A DNA stretch of 64,000 bases from Apoderus coryli (GCA_911728435.2 OU452202.1:62001-126000); one strand, 5' to 3'; positions 49,938-60,416 are shown, counted from the stretch's first letter. Program-made: numbers and translations. The notes: generated from the letters alone by a model not told the origin.

Positions 49938-50152
49938 ACAAAAATAGCAAGCAAACATTTTATAAACTACTAAGTACTAGATGGATAAAGCTAAATAATA
50001 TGATTTCACTCTTACTTAGTTTTGAAACAACGTCGAAGACATTTTTTGCAACCATTGAACATTTAATAACTCATTTGTTGCTTTCAGTTGTTCCCTCAAA
50101 TTATTTAGTCTCATTGGCTTTCGTGAATTTTCTTTCAGAATTTCCTCTGGGT

Positions 50153-50860
50153 TTAACATTTTAATTTTTTAATTAATCCTAGAATGGGCCAAAACTGAAT
50201 ATTTGAACTATTAAACAACGGAATTCCGTCAATGTTAAAAGAAACTTCTATAAGATTTTCCAAATTTCCAATATATGTTTCCAACAACCGATTTTTTATG
50301 TTCGATTCTAATCCCAAGTAACAAAATTCTCCATTATTTAAAACATTTACAACTCTATTTCTAGGAGTCTTTAATATTGTCCTACTATCTAAGGGTAAGT
50401 TGGGGTGATGTTTAGATAAAAACTTTAGCATATCAGTAACAGCACATTTTGGAATGTTATGGTTTATAGTCCAGGGTATAACCCAAGATTTGAAATCAGT
50501 AAGAAAATCTGTATTTATTTCATTAAAGTCATTTATGGTATCCCTAACACCTGATATTATACTCAACTCATCTTCATCATAAATTGTATCTGTATCTACC
50601 TGATTAATTACATTTTTTTCTATTACACAATTGTTAGTATTATTAAAGCTGCTTCGAACAGTTTCTATATCATGTTGAGATTCCAAGCAAGAATTCGATC
50701 GAATTATCAAATTACAGACAGTATTATTATTATTTCTTACTTCAGCTAAAATATTATTTATGTCCTCCCGCACTCTTCGCTGCAATTGTCTTCGACCGAC
50801 CACATTTTTAACTTTTCTTCCACTACTGTTTGGTTGCATTCTTAAGTCTTTGCGGTGCAT
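50153..50860 (-). CDS. Possible transposase fragment (235 aa), truncated
   Basis: It begins MHRKDLRMQP, with a basic N-terminal part (RRQLQRRVREDINNILAEV), an acidic middle and a conserved-looking C-terminal half: WVIPWTINHNIPKCAVTDML, then FNIDGIPLFNSSNIQFWPIL before a stop. The N-[IV]-DG-x-P-x-F-x-SS...WPI pattern recalls Tnp2/EnSpm-like transposases of animals, from memory. The catalytic body expected after this motif is absent, so the copy is truncated or the rest is encoded by unresolved exons downstream. Its start overlaps the last exon of the DUF4806-like gene by 38 nt in another frame. Confidence 0.55.
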   Translation of the reverse strand: MHRKDLRMQPNSSGRKVKNVVGRRQLQRRVREDINNILAEVRNNNNTVCNLIIRSNSCLESQHDIETVRSSFNNTNNCVIEKNVINQVDTDTIYDEDELSIISGVRDTINDFNEINTDFLTDFKSWVIPWTINHNIPKCAVTDMLKFLSKHHPNLPLDSRTILKTPRNRVVNVLNNGEFCYLGLESNIKNRLLETYIGNLENLIEVSFNIDGIPLFNSSNIQFWPILGLIKKLKC

Positions 50861-52421
50861 GTTTTAACCAGACTTTTATTATGTTTTCTATGTCCTTTTG
50901 GGAACAGTCAGCGCAGTTTATTTTTATAGCTTCTGCAAAAGAGGGAAATTGAGAAATTTGTCAACATTCTCTAAATTAATGAATTCACTAGATATTTAAG
51001 AAGTAAAATTCTTGTTGATAAATGATTTAATTTAATTCATTTTATAATTTCAAATAAATTAAAAAAACGTACCAACAACTACGTCCTTAAGTAGACTATC
51101 GTTAAAAACTTTTTTGTTGAGACGTTTTCCATAAAAGCTGTAATGGCTGGCAATATCGTCACGAAGCAGTGTTTTTAACACGTTGTTAGTTTTATTCGTC
51201 AAATCTCTCCCTCCTATACTTGCTAAGTAACTAGCCTGAAAAAAGTAACCTATACCTCATGATAGCATATAAAGATTTAAATCTTACCAATGCACTGAAA
51301 TTGTCGTTGTTTTTTAAAAAATCTTCTAAGAGACAAATTTCTTCTTCGTTCGTGCACGGAAAGTTGATCGGTAAATTTTCAGGAAGGCTTCTCTTGGGTA
51401 TTTTTTGATCCTTGCTTAAATTTTCCACAAGGCTTAATATTTGTTTATTTTGTTGTTTTATGTGAATGACTGTATCAAGCAATTTCTTTAAAATGTCTAA
51501 TGTACAAAAAAAAATACATAAATAAAAACAACCTAGGTAGGTATCTAAAATTATACGCATTTTACCATTATCTTTTAATTGGTCGCTTCTCACATTTATG
51601 TTCTGGTTTTCACTAAAAAGTGAACATATGGTTTCAGAGTCGTCAACAGTATTGAATCGTAGTTTAGGTGTAGACCGCGGTGTAGACTGCAGTAAAACTT
51701 CCTTTACCTTTGCTAAAACAGTATAGCAAAAAATAAATTAATTCAATAACCTTATAGAGCATAAGTAGTTAGGTAGATATATATTTTTTAATTATAAGTC
51801 GTAGATAATAATAATTGACATTAAGTATAGATACCTGTAGATTTAAAATGTAGCTAATTAAATTCTCCCTACCTTTTACTGGATCTAAATTGGGTCTTTT
51901 TATTTTGCTTATTGTGGGCGAACATTCTACTTCTTCATCTGATTCGTTCAAATATCTTGCGGGACGCACTATTCGCCTCTGCATCGGTTTATAAAAAAGT
52001 TCATCTTCGTTATCACTTGGAAGTTCTGATGCTGAATTATATTCAAGCGCTTTTATTTTTTCTTTAGCCTTCAAATAAGTATCTAAAAACACAACAAGAA
52101 AAAAATTAAATTTAGTAGGTAGTTTACTATTTCAAAACCCGGAAAACTTAATTAAATTAGTACAACACAACAAGTATAGTAATGAAAAATTATTACGAGT
52201 AGTAGTAATTGCTGGTACCTACCGAATTCAAAATAACATTTATTAATTTCATATGTCTTCCAATCATACGAAGGTGACAACAATTCTTTGGCCGCCTTAT
52301 CCAATTCCCATTGATGTTTATACGGCGGCCAAAAACATCTTGTTTTTTGTGGTGTTAACCATGTTTTACTTATGACGGCAATGCTTTCGTCGATTTTAAA
52401 TTGTACACCAATATAAGGCAT
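50823..52421 (-). CDS. DUF4806-like protein, six exons, 345 aa
   Basis: Exons on the minus strand: 52421-52223, 52082-51873, 51712-51566, 51496-51288, 51235-51073 and 50932-50823. All introns are GT-AG and frame is kept throughout (1038 nt). The N-terminus (MPYIGVQFKIDESIAVI, then WPPYKHQWELDKA) is a short globular-looking segment. The middle is charged and low complexity, with the RPARYLNESDEEVE patch. The C-terminus has the pattern I recall for DUF4806: LPINFPCTNEEEICLLEDFL, then SALASYLASIGGRDL, a basic YGKRLNKKVF and the final VWLKHAPQRLK helix. DUF4806 proteins are common in insects and often transposon-associated; the function is unknown. Location between two subterminal arrays suggests an accessory protein of the 10.5-kb element. 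Confidence 0.8.
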
Positions 52422-53741
52422 TGAACTTAAAAATTAAATCTTTAATTTTAATTAGTGGAGTAACCTTCAGATAACCTCTACAATTTAGACGCGCAATTTC
52501 ACTTCAGAGCTTTATCACCATATTTAAAAGAAATGGAAAATACGTAGCACCTCCAACCATGTTATAATATTGTATTGCTCCAACCACCAAACCCGCAGTA
52601 AATAAAATACATTAAGTAAATATAAAATATAAAAACAAATGTAGGTATTCTCTATAAGAAACTTAACCACAAAATTTGCGAATAAACAAGAACAAAACAA
52701 CGCATGCCGACGAAACGTAAAACTTTATCAACCAGTGTTGCCAGATCGAATTATAGCCTGATTTTCTAAAAAATTTTAACAAATGTGGAGAGAACCATTG
52801 TCTTAAAGACAATGACAGAACTCTTGATAAAATACGATAATCTAAACTAAACGTAGCTCATTGGCAACAATGCGGACTATAGAAAAGAAATGATAAATTT
52901 CAGCAATTTTGACTCAAATATTAGAGAAAGGTAATATAGTAGAATCGGTAATTCTAAATGTAGTAATAAATACTCGTTATGATTATCATATCATAAATGG
53001 CGGATGTATGTGATGTGTGATTTTTATGACACAAAAATGACGTGAAAAACACGTTTTATTTAAACGCAAAAAATGCCGTCATGAATATCACGTGATTAAT
53101 TACGTCACTTTTTGGTCTATGACGTCGACGACGAGTTACGACCTTAAAAGAACGTCATTTTCACGTTAGTGTGTTAACTGGGTTATCATGTCATAGGCAA
53201 AACCAGGAGCAAATGTATGTTCATGCCAACGCAATTGTGACTCTTTGGATATACTTTGCCATCTTTTCTTATGTAAAAAATGTAATTAAATTTTGAATAC
53301 CTATCTGTGCGTTAGTAAAAATTACTATGTATATAATTATGTATATAGGTAGGTAATATCAAAGATTAATGTCTTTGGTAATAGTGAAGACTATACCTCG
53401 GCAACACTGAGTATTAGTAAATGGTCAGCGTTGCCGGTTGTAACATAATAATTATTATTACAATTTTGCACTAAATCTGGTACTAAATTTGTACTGTAAG
53501 ATGAATTTAATGAATCTGTACTAGGATTTTTTATATACTAAATTGGCCAACAATTGACCTTTTTTTCTTGGTGACGTAACATAATATGTTGTAAAATCTG
53601 AGCAGCTATAACATTATAATATTATGTTTAAGCATGTTATCGGCAACAGTGGATACGGTAAGAAAATCATAACTATTTTTTCAAAACACAAAAAACAAAG
53701 TAGTAGTTGTCTTTATAAAGACAATGACCTCACCTATCTAT
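52422..53741. other. Element interior and likely promoter region, no further gene
   Basis: It lies upstream of the DUF4806-like start on the minus strand. It contains copies of short dispersed words (AAAGACAATGACAGAACTC) but no recognisable gene. Confidence 0.35.
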
Positions 53742-54181
53742 AGGGTTATTCTTTCGTAGTGATTGGTCTGAACAAGTGAGTGTGATTAAACTGAATGTGA
53801 TTATACTGAACTGAATATTTGGCGAAACCGAAAGATCATCTTTTTTATGATTGTCTTTCACTTAACCTCGAAAACAACCAAATCTGCTCTGAAAACTGGA
53901 AAATTATTTCTTCCATGATATTATTATCCATGTTTTAAACTTTTACAATTTATTGGTTTGATTCGAAATCATATGCCAATTATTATCTCTCAATACTTTT
54001 AGAGGTTGACTGTTAACTGAACGAACTAACCGGTACCTAGAGGTTGATCAGTAAGCGGCAACGGGGGTAGGAATTTTAATCAGTTTGTTAGAAGTGACCG
54101 ATGTCGAAACAATACGCACAATCGTGAATGAACTGACAATTTTCAGATTGTTCACTTAGTTCAGTACGAAAGAATAACCCT
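53742..54181. mobile_element. 440-bp inverted-repeat element nested in the 10.5-kb element
   Basis: Ends AGGGTTATTCTTTCGTA and its inverse at 54165-54181 match exactly, with weaker inverted similarity for about 20 bp inside (CTGAACAAGTGA against CTGAACTAAGTGA). Non-coding. The target duplication is unclear. Confidence 0.65.
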
Positions 54182-54304
54182 TACATTATTAATGTTTAGG
54201 TATATATTTTATTTTAATAACTTAAGACGCCGTGTTGTTTTATGCAATAATTTCTTAAAATAAGGAGCTCAAGAAATCTGCATTATTTAGGATAACGGAC
54301 ATGA

Positions 54305-56015
54305 ATGAAATTTTTTATTGAATCCGTATTGAAACCAATCGCATCGTGGAAATTCTTATTCAGCAATTCTATATTAAACGCAATTGAAATAAGCAGTTTT
54401 ATGCCGCATAAAAACTAATTCAAACTGATAAAACCAAATTAAACATTTGATTTGGAATACCTTATTGAAACCAATAAATTCCAATTAAAGAATTTCTTAT
54501 TAATCCATATTGAAACCAATTCGTTCCATGGTAATTTTTATTCAGTACTTCCATATTAAACGCAATTGAAATAAGCAGTTTTATGCCGCAGAAAAGCTAA
54601 TTCAAACTGATAAAACCAAATTAAACATTTGATTTAGAATACCTTATTGAAACCAATAAATTCCCAATAAAGAATTTCTTATTAATCCATATTGAAACCA
54701 ATTCGTTCCATGGTAATTTTTATTCAGTACTTCCATATTAAACGCAATTGAAATAAGCAGTTTTATGCCGCATAAAAACTAATTCAAACTGATAAAACCA
54801 AATTAAACATTTGATTTGGAATACCTTATTGAAACTAATAAATTCCAAATAAAGAATTTCTTATTAATCCATATTGAAACCAATTCGTTCCATGGTAATT
54901 TTAATTTAGTACTTCCATATTAAACGCAATTGAAATAAGCAGTTTTATGCCGCATAAAAACTAATTCAAACTGATAAAACCAAATTAAACATTTGATTTG
55001 GAATACCTTATTGAAACCAATAAATTCCAAATAAAGAATTTCTTATTAATCCATATTGAAACCAATTCGTTCCATGGTAATTTTTATTCAGTACTTCCAT
55101 ATTAAACGCAATTGAAATAAGCAGTTTTATGCCGCATAAAAACGAATTCAAACTGATAAAACCAAATTAAACATTTGATTTGGAATACCTTATTGAAACC
55201 AATAAATTCCAAATAAAGAATTTCTTATTAATCCATATTGAAACCAATTCGTTCCATGGTAATTTTTATTCAGTACTTCCATATTAAACGCAATTGAAAT
55301 AAGCAGTTTTATGCCGCATAAAAACTAATTCAAACTGATAAAACCAAATTAAACATTTGATTTGGAATACCTTATTGAAACCAATAAATTCCAAATAAAG
55401 AATTTCTTATTAATCCATATTGAAACCAATTCGTTCCATGGTAATTTTTATTCAGTACTTCCATATTAAACGCAATTGAAATAAGCAGTTTTATGCCGCA
55501 TAAAAACTAATTCAAACTGATAAAACCAAATTAAACATTTGATTTGGAATACCTTATTGAAACTAATAAATTCCAAATAAAGAATTTCTTATTAATCCAT
55601 ATTGAAACCAATTCGTTCCATGGTAATTTTTATTCAGTACTTCCATATTAAACGCAATTGAAATAAGCAGTTTTATGCCGCATAAAAACGAATTCAAACT
55701 GATAAAACCAAATTAAACATTTGATTTGGAATACCTTATTGAAACCAATAAATTCCAAATAAAGAATTTCTTATTAATCCATATTGAAACCAATTCGTTC
55801 CATGGTAATTTTTATTCAGTACTTCCATATTAAACGCAATTGAAATAAGCAGTTTTATGCCGCATAAAAACTAATTCAAACTGATAAAACCAAATTAAAC
55901 ATTTGATTTGGAATGCCTTATTGAAACCAACAATTCCCAAATAAAGAATTTCTTATTAATCCATATTGAAACCAATTCGTTTTATGGTAATTTTTATTCA
56001 GTAATTCCATATTAA
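54305..56015 (+). repeat. 182-bp subterminal tandem array, about nine units
   Basis: GCAGTTTTATGCCGCATAAA recurs at about 54398, 54580, 54763, 54945, 55128, 55310, 55492, 55674 and 55856. Each unit also contains AATCCATATTGAAACCAATT and TTCCATATTAAACGCAATTG. It differs in sequence from the left array but shares the inverted word CCATATTAAA. It ends about 290 bp from the right terminus. Confidence 0.9.
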
Positions 56016-56301
56016 ACACTATTCATTTTAACCTATTAAATCCGTATAAAACCCACTTTGTTTTGAATCTGTAATGCCATATTAGATCTAATCATATTTA
56101 AAACTTATAGAGACCAATACAATTCCATTGATGTGTTTTATATGTATATCCAAATAAACCCAAACCATATTGAATCATATAAGATTACTATTAAAATAAC
56201 ATAGAGCTTGTCAAAGCCAGATTAAAACCTACATTCACTTATAGATACTTATAGATCCAGATCAAGTTTTAATATGATTCTATACGGTATTTTCAACAGG
56301 G

Positions 56302-57060
56302 TAAGTTAGAGATTAGTGTTAAGGAGTTAGAAGCTTTTATGTAAGCAGGGTATAATAAACATTATTCAATGATCGGTAACTAAGTTAAAGATTAGTGTTA
56401 GAATACCCCCGAACGACACCATCTGAATCAACAATTCAACGAATTTTGGAATTTTTCTAAAATTTGACGATAATGAATTTATACCCCGTTTCTCAAAAAT
56501 TAGATTCAATTCTCGAAATCAATTAACAAAACTCATTCTACCCAAATGATACCACTCACATTTTTCACATAGACAACAACAGAAGACACTATACTCGTAT
56601 GTAACTCACAACTAACAATTCAACGAATTTTGGAATTTTTCTAAAATTTGACGATAATGAATTTATACCCCGTTTCTCAAAATTAGATCCCATTCTCGAA
56701 ATCAACACATAAATAGTAGTTACACATTATATATTAGTTTACCTTTTGGTTGTTGGTGGTAATGGTGGTGAAAAGACAACAACAGAAGACAACAAAACTC
56801 ATTCTACCCAAATGATACCTCTCACATTTTTCACATAGACAACAACAGAAGACACTATACTCGTATGTAACTCACAACTAACAATTCAACGAATTTTGGA
56901 ATTTTTCTAAAATTTGACGATAATGAATTTATACCCCGTTTCTCAAAATTAGATCCCATTCTCGAAATCAACACATAAATAGTAGTTACACATTATATAT
57001 TAATTTACCTTTTGGTTGTTGGTGGTAATGGTGGTGAAAAGACAACAACAGAAGACACTA
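56302..57060 (+). repeat. Complex repeat flanking the two mobile elements, left part
   Basis: ACAATTCAACGAATTTTGGA with the following AATTTTTCTAAAATTTGACG recurs at about 56428, 56612, 56881, 59175 and 59450. The 56841 unit repeats 56571 including ACAACAACAGAAGACACTAT. It is the target sequence of both the 10.5-kb and the mariner elements. Confidence 0.75.
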
Positions 57061-57062
57061 TA

Positions 57063-59149
57063 CAGGGTGGTCCAACGAAAAGTTTGCACCTAGCTTTTCT
57101 CTTTTTTTTGTAGTCGAATGCGAAAATGCTCGGACACGTCGATTTTGCTTTTGAGGGGGACACATTTTAAACATATTTTTCGATCTGCGCCTTTAACCCC
57201 CTAGCGGGGGTGAGTAACAACCCTAAAATTTTAAATGGAAAGAGGGGTCTAATGACATATCATTTGAAAGGACACAAAATTGTCTTTCTAATGATACCCT
57301 ATTTGTCGAATTTTACTAAAACAGTTAATACGAAAACGACTTTAAAGACATTAAGCCGATAATTTTGGTATTAATGAGAAATACAAATAAGTTTTAATTA
57401 TTACGACTGAAAACAACTACAATCATTTCTAAATTATTTACTTTGAAGAAAAACGGGATTTCAAAAACACTATCTTATTTATCAGAACTAAATTCCTCAC
57501 TAATCGTTTGCGTTTTTTGTTGAAATAAAAACTGCAGATACGTGTAGGAAAAGAATTTACACCGTTTATTTTAGTCTTTTCATTGATTCAGTTTGGTTGC
57601 TTCTCAAGTTATTTTACTTTTACCGTACAAAATGATTTATTCCATTCTAGAACGAGTTGAAATTGTTAAACTTTATTTTCAAAATAATAGTAGTGCTAGA
57701 CTTACGGCTCGCTTATTTAATGAGAGACATCCCGATAAAAATGTGAATGATGTGTACGTTGGCAAGTTAGTTAAAAAGTTTGTAGATACCGGATCTGTCT
57801 GTAATGTAAAACACCAGCCGCAGAAACCGATCAGAAATGAAGCTGTGGAAGTCGCTGTTTTAGGGCATGTTGAAATGGATCATAGTCAAAGTACCCGTCA
57901 ACTAGCTGAAGCCTCAGGTGTCTCCCGTTCGTCCATAATACGAATTTTAAAAGCGTACAAAGTTCATCCGTACAAAATCAAATTAGTACAGGAACTAAAT
58001 GAGGATGATCCTGATAGAAGGCTGCAATTTTGTGAAGCAATGAGCCAGCGTTTAATTGAAGATCCGCAATTATTATTTAACATTTGTTTTTCCGACGAAT
58101 GCACATTTTATTTGAATGGAGCTGTAAATAGGCACAATTGCCGTTACTGGGATGACAGTAACCCACATTTATTCCGTGAGGTTCATACCCAGTATCCTCA
58201 AAAAATAAACGTCTGGTGTGGCATATTAGGAAATCATATTATAGGACCACTTTTTATTCCTGGAAATTTAACTGGTGAAGTGTACCTAAACATGCTTGAA
58301 GACACAATTGATCCTTTAATAACACAAATAATAGAAGATGACCAAAATCATACTGCTGATCGGCTTTATTTCCAGCAAGATGGAGCACCTCCGCACTATG
58401 TGGCTCCTGTAAGACAGTTCTTAGATGACCGGTTCCCTGGACGGTGGATTGGAAGGAGGGGCCCAATTGAATGGCCTGCCAGGTCACCGGATTTATCGCC
58501 TTTAGACTTTTTTCTTTGGGGGCACTTAAAAAATAAATGTTTTGCCACGAAGCCCGAGTCCATAGAAGATCTTCGCCAACGCATTACAGAAGAGTGCAGA
58601 AACATAACACCTGATATGCTACAAAATGTTAGAAATAGATTTGAACAAAATCTGTATTATTGTATGGAATCAAATGGGTCACATTTTCAACATTTGTTAA
58701 TGTAACGTTTTAATAAATCAATTTAACAGCTTGTTTACTTTTTTTACAAAGCAATGTTAAAACTAACAAACATTGGAATGTACTAACGATTGCAGGTGTT
58801 TTCACTCGCAATAATTAAAACTTATTTGTATTTCTCATTAATACCAAAATTATCGGCTTAATGTCTTTAAAGTCGTTTTCGTATTAACTGTTTTAGTAAA
58901 ATTCGACAAATAGGGTATCATTAGAAAGACAATTTTGTGTCCTTTCAAATGATATGTCATTAGACCCCTCTTTCCATTTAAAATTTTAGGGTTGTTACTC
59001 ACCCCCGCTAGGGGGTTAAAGGCGCAGATCGAAAAATATGTTTAAAATGTGTCCCCCTCAAAAGCAAAATCGACGTGTCAGAGCATTTTCGCATTCGACT
59101 ACAAAAAAAAGAGAAAAGCTAGGTGCAAACTTTTCGTTGGACCACCCTG
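57063..59149 (+). mobile_element. Complete mariner-type element with about 370-bp inverted repeats
   Basis: It begins CAGGGTGGTCCAACGAAAAG, ends with the exact inverse and is flanked by TA (57061-57062 and 59150-59151). The inverted repeats run to about 57432 and 58783. The outer 170 bp show one mismatch that I found (GCTCGGACAC against GCTCTGACAC). Repeats this long are unusual for mariner-type elements, which more often have about 20-40 bp. An intact transposase lies between them, so the copy looks young and potentially autonomous. Confidence 0.93.
57632..58705 (+). CDS. IS630-Tc1-mariner transposase, DD41D type, intact
   Basis: It cuts and pastes the surrounding element. The start at 57632 (MIYSILERVEIVKLYF) fits the helix-turn-helix N-terminus of the family; an in-frame ATG at 57593 would add 13 hydrophobic residues and is less likely. 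Counting from 57632 (357 aa): N-terminal HTH (about 1-60), a second HTH (STRQLAEASGVSRSSIIRIL), then the DDE domain with D155 in CFSDECTF, D250 in YFQQDGAPPH and D292 in SPDLSPLDFFLWG. The 41 residues between the last two put it in the DD41D group, distinct from classical DD34D mariners. No stop or frameshift. The stop is about 80 bp before the right inverted repeat. Confidence 0.93.
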   Translation: MIYSILERVEIVKLYFQNNSSARLTARLFNERHPDKNVNDVYVGKLVKKFVDTGSVCNVKHQPQKPIRNEAVEVAVLGHVEMDHSQSTRQLAEASGVSRSSIIRILKAYKVHPYKIKLVQELNEDDPDRRLQFCEAMSQRLIEDPQLLFNICFSDECTFYLNGAVNRHNCRYWDDSNPHLFREVHTQYPQKINVWCGILGNHIIGPLFIPGNLTGEVYLNMLEDTIDPLITQIIEDDQNHTADRLYFQQDGAPPHYVAPVRQFLDDRFPGRWIGRRGPIEWPARSPDLSPLDFFLWGHLKNKCFATKPESIEDLRQRITEECRNITPDMLQNVRNRFEQNLYYCMESNGSHFQHLLM

Positions 59150-59721
59150 TATGTAACTCACAACTCACAAATAACAATTCAACGAATTTTGGAATTTTTC
59201 TAAAATTTGACGATAATGAATTTATACCCCGTTTCTAATGTCAATAATAAGGGTATATAGCATTGTTCAAGAAAACGACAGAGATTAGTGTTAAGGAGTT
59301 AGAATCAATTGTAAACGTTTTGACTTAATAGTAAAACGGTCTAATAATAGAGCTTTTATGTAAGCAGGGTATAAACGTTATTCAACGATCGGTAACTAAG
59401 TTAGAGATTAGTGTTAGGATACCCCCGAACGACACCATCTGAATCAACAATTTAACGAATTTTGGAATTTTTCTAAAATTTGACGATAATGAATTTATAC
59501 CCCGTTTCTCAAAAATTAGATCCCATTCTCGAAATCAATTAAATAAAATTCATTCTATTTAAGAAGTCAATATGGTGAGGTGATAAAGAAGAAGAAGATC
59601 AGCAATGATATATATATTATAATACGTCCAGTTTAAATGTAGTTATATTCCACACCATAGATGTTTACTTTTTTTTTTTTTTTTTTGAAGAAGTAGTCCA
59701 TACTCTCAGTGGAGTGCTAAG
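59150..59721 (+). repeat. Complex repeat, right part, with T-rich tract
   Basis: It contains two more ACAATTCAACGAATTTTGGA blocks and a copy of the flanking repeat of the 10.5-kb element (59237-59411) including the uninterrupted GGTAACTAAGTTAGAG site. Then follow a GAAGAAGAAGA stretch and a T tract near 59669-59686. Confidence 0.7.
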
Positions 59722-59956
59722 TTAATACAAAGCAAACACAATCGTCACCTCCACAAATTCTTTTTCTTTTTTTTTTTATTTGTAAAATATATTTAAAATA
59801 CAACATACATGTTTCGAGGATTTAGATCCTCATCATCAGCTGATGATGAGGATCTAAATCCTCGAAACATGTATGTTGTATTTTAAATATATTTTACAAA
59901 TAAAAAAAAAAGAAAAAGAATTTGTGGAGGTGACGATTGTGTTTGCTTTGTATTAA
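59722..59956. repeat. Near-perfect 235-bp palindrome, TTAA at both ends
   Basis: Arms 59722-59839 and 59840-59956 are exact inverse complements apart from one T in a homopolymer (11 against 10). The centre is CATCAGCTGATG with no spacer. Both ends read TTAATACAAAGC outward-in. It includes ACATGTTTCGAGGATTTAGA, related to the word at 49305-49320 (ACACGTTTCGAGAG). It is a foldback element, or a sequencing or assembly hairpin artefact. Confidence 0.85.
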
Positions 59957-60011
59957 TAGATGTTTACATTTAGTATGTAGTTCCACATAAATTTATTGAA
60001 AATGTACATAC

Positions 60012-60081
60012 CTGTTGTTTCTGCTATTGCCACAACCACCACCTCCGACATATTTTTGGTGTAAATGGGTCTGCTGGTGTG
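60012..60081 (-). CDS. Possible glycine-rich exon, divergent to the polymerase
   Basis: A 70-nt open segment has strong splice signals (TTTTCAG before, GTATGT after); one frame reads HQQTHLHQKYVGGGGCGNSR. It may be an exon of a gene running away from the polymerase. Partners were not identified in the window. Confidence 0.25.
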
Positions 60082-60184
60082 CTGAAAATAAACAACTGTT
60101 GTAAAAGAAACGATATATTATTGCTACTTTAATAGTGTGCTGCAGACAACTCCCTAGTGACACCACCTACGACTGGTATGAATA

Positions 60185-60416
60185 TATAAATACTAGCCAT
60201 AAACAAAAAAAAACGCATTATCAGTTCAACTATTGTCAGTGAATTAATAAAGTACGCAAAATTAAGAGAGATCTATCTCATACTGCAAATATAAATCTGT
60301 TGTGAATAGTTATTCAAAGAGGTAATTTATCAGTTTAGCCCCTGTAAATTATATATATCTGTTTTTTTTTTGATAGTTTAAAGCGGTAATTATTATAATT
60401 GTGTCATATTTTTAGA
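60185..60416 (+). promoter_or_regulatory. Likely promoter and spliced 5' UTR of the polymerase gene
   Basis: TATAAATA at 60185 is followed by arthropod initiator-like TCAGTT at 60221, slightly further than usual. A potential UTR intron runs from GTAATT at 60322 to TTTTTAG at 60415, placing the acceptor one base before the ATG. Inferred from motifs only. Confidence 0.4.

Larger units (their letters stand above)
45793..56301. mobile_element. 10.5-kb terminal-inverted-repeat element with subterminal arrays
   Basis: The left end CCCTGTTGAAAATGCCAGAT and right end (inverted) CCCTGTTGAAAATACCGTAT match, followed by AGAA(C/T)CATAT. It is flanked by TA on both sides. The related flanking repeat exists without the insertion at 56371-56395 and 59386-59411 (GGTAACTAAGTTA), so TA is the duplicated target and the whole span is one insertion. 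Contents: a 110-bp array (left), minus-strand genes in the middle and a 182-bp array (right). A TA duplication with CCC ends does not fit classical CACTA elements (CACTA/G ends, 3-bp duplications), although one ORF recalls their transposase. Superfamily left open. Confidence 0.85.

Noticed and set aside
45793..56301. Classical CACTA/EnSpm element
   Set aside because: The ends are CCCTG and the target duplication is TA. Only one truncated ORF recalls that superfamily, so the assignment was left open.
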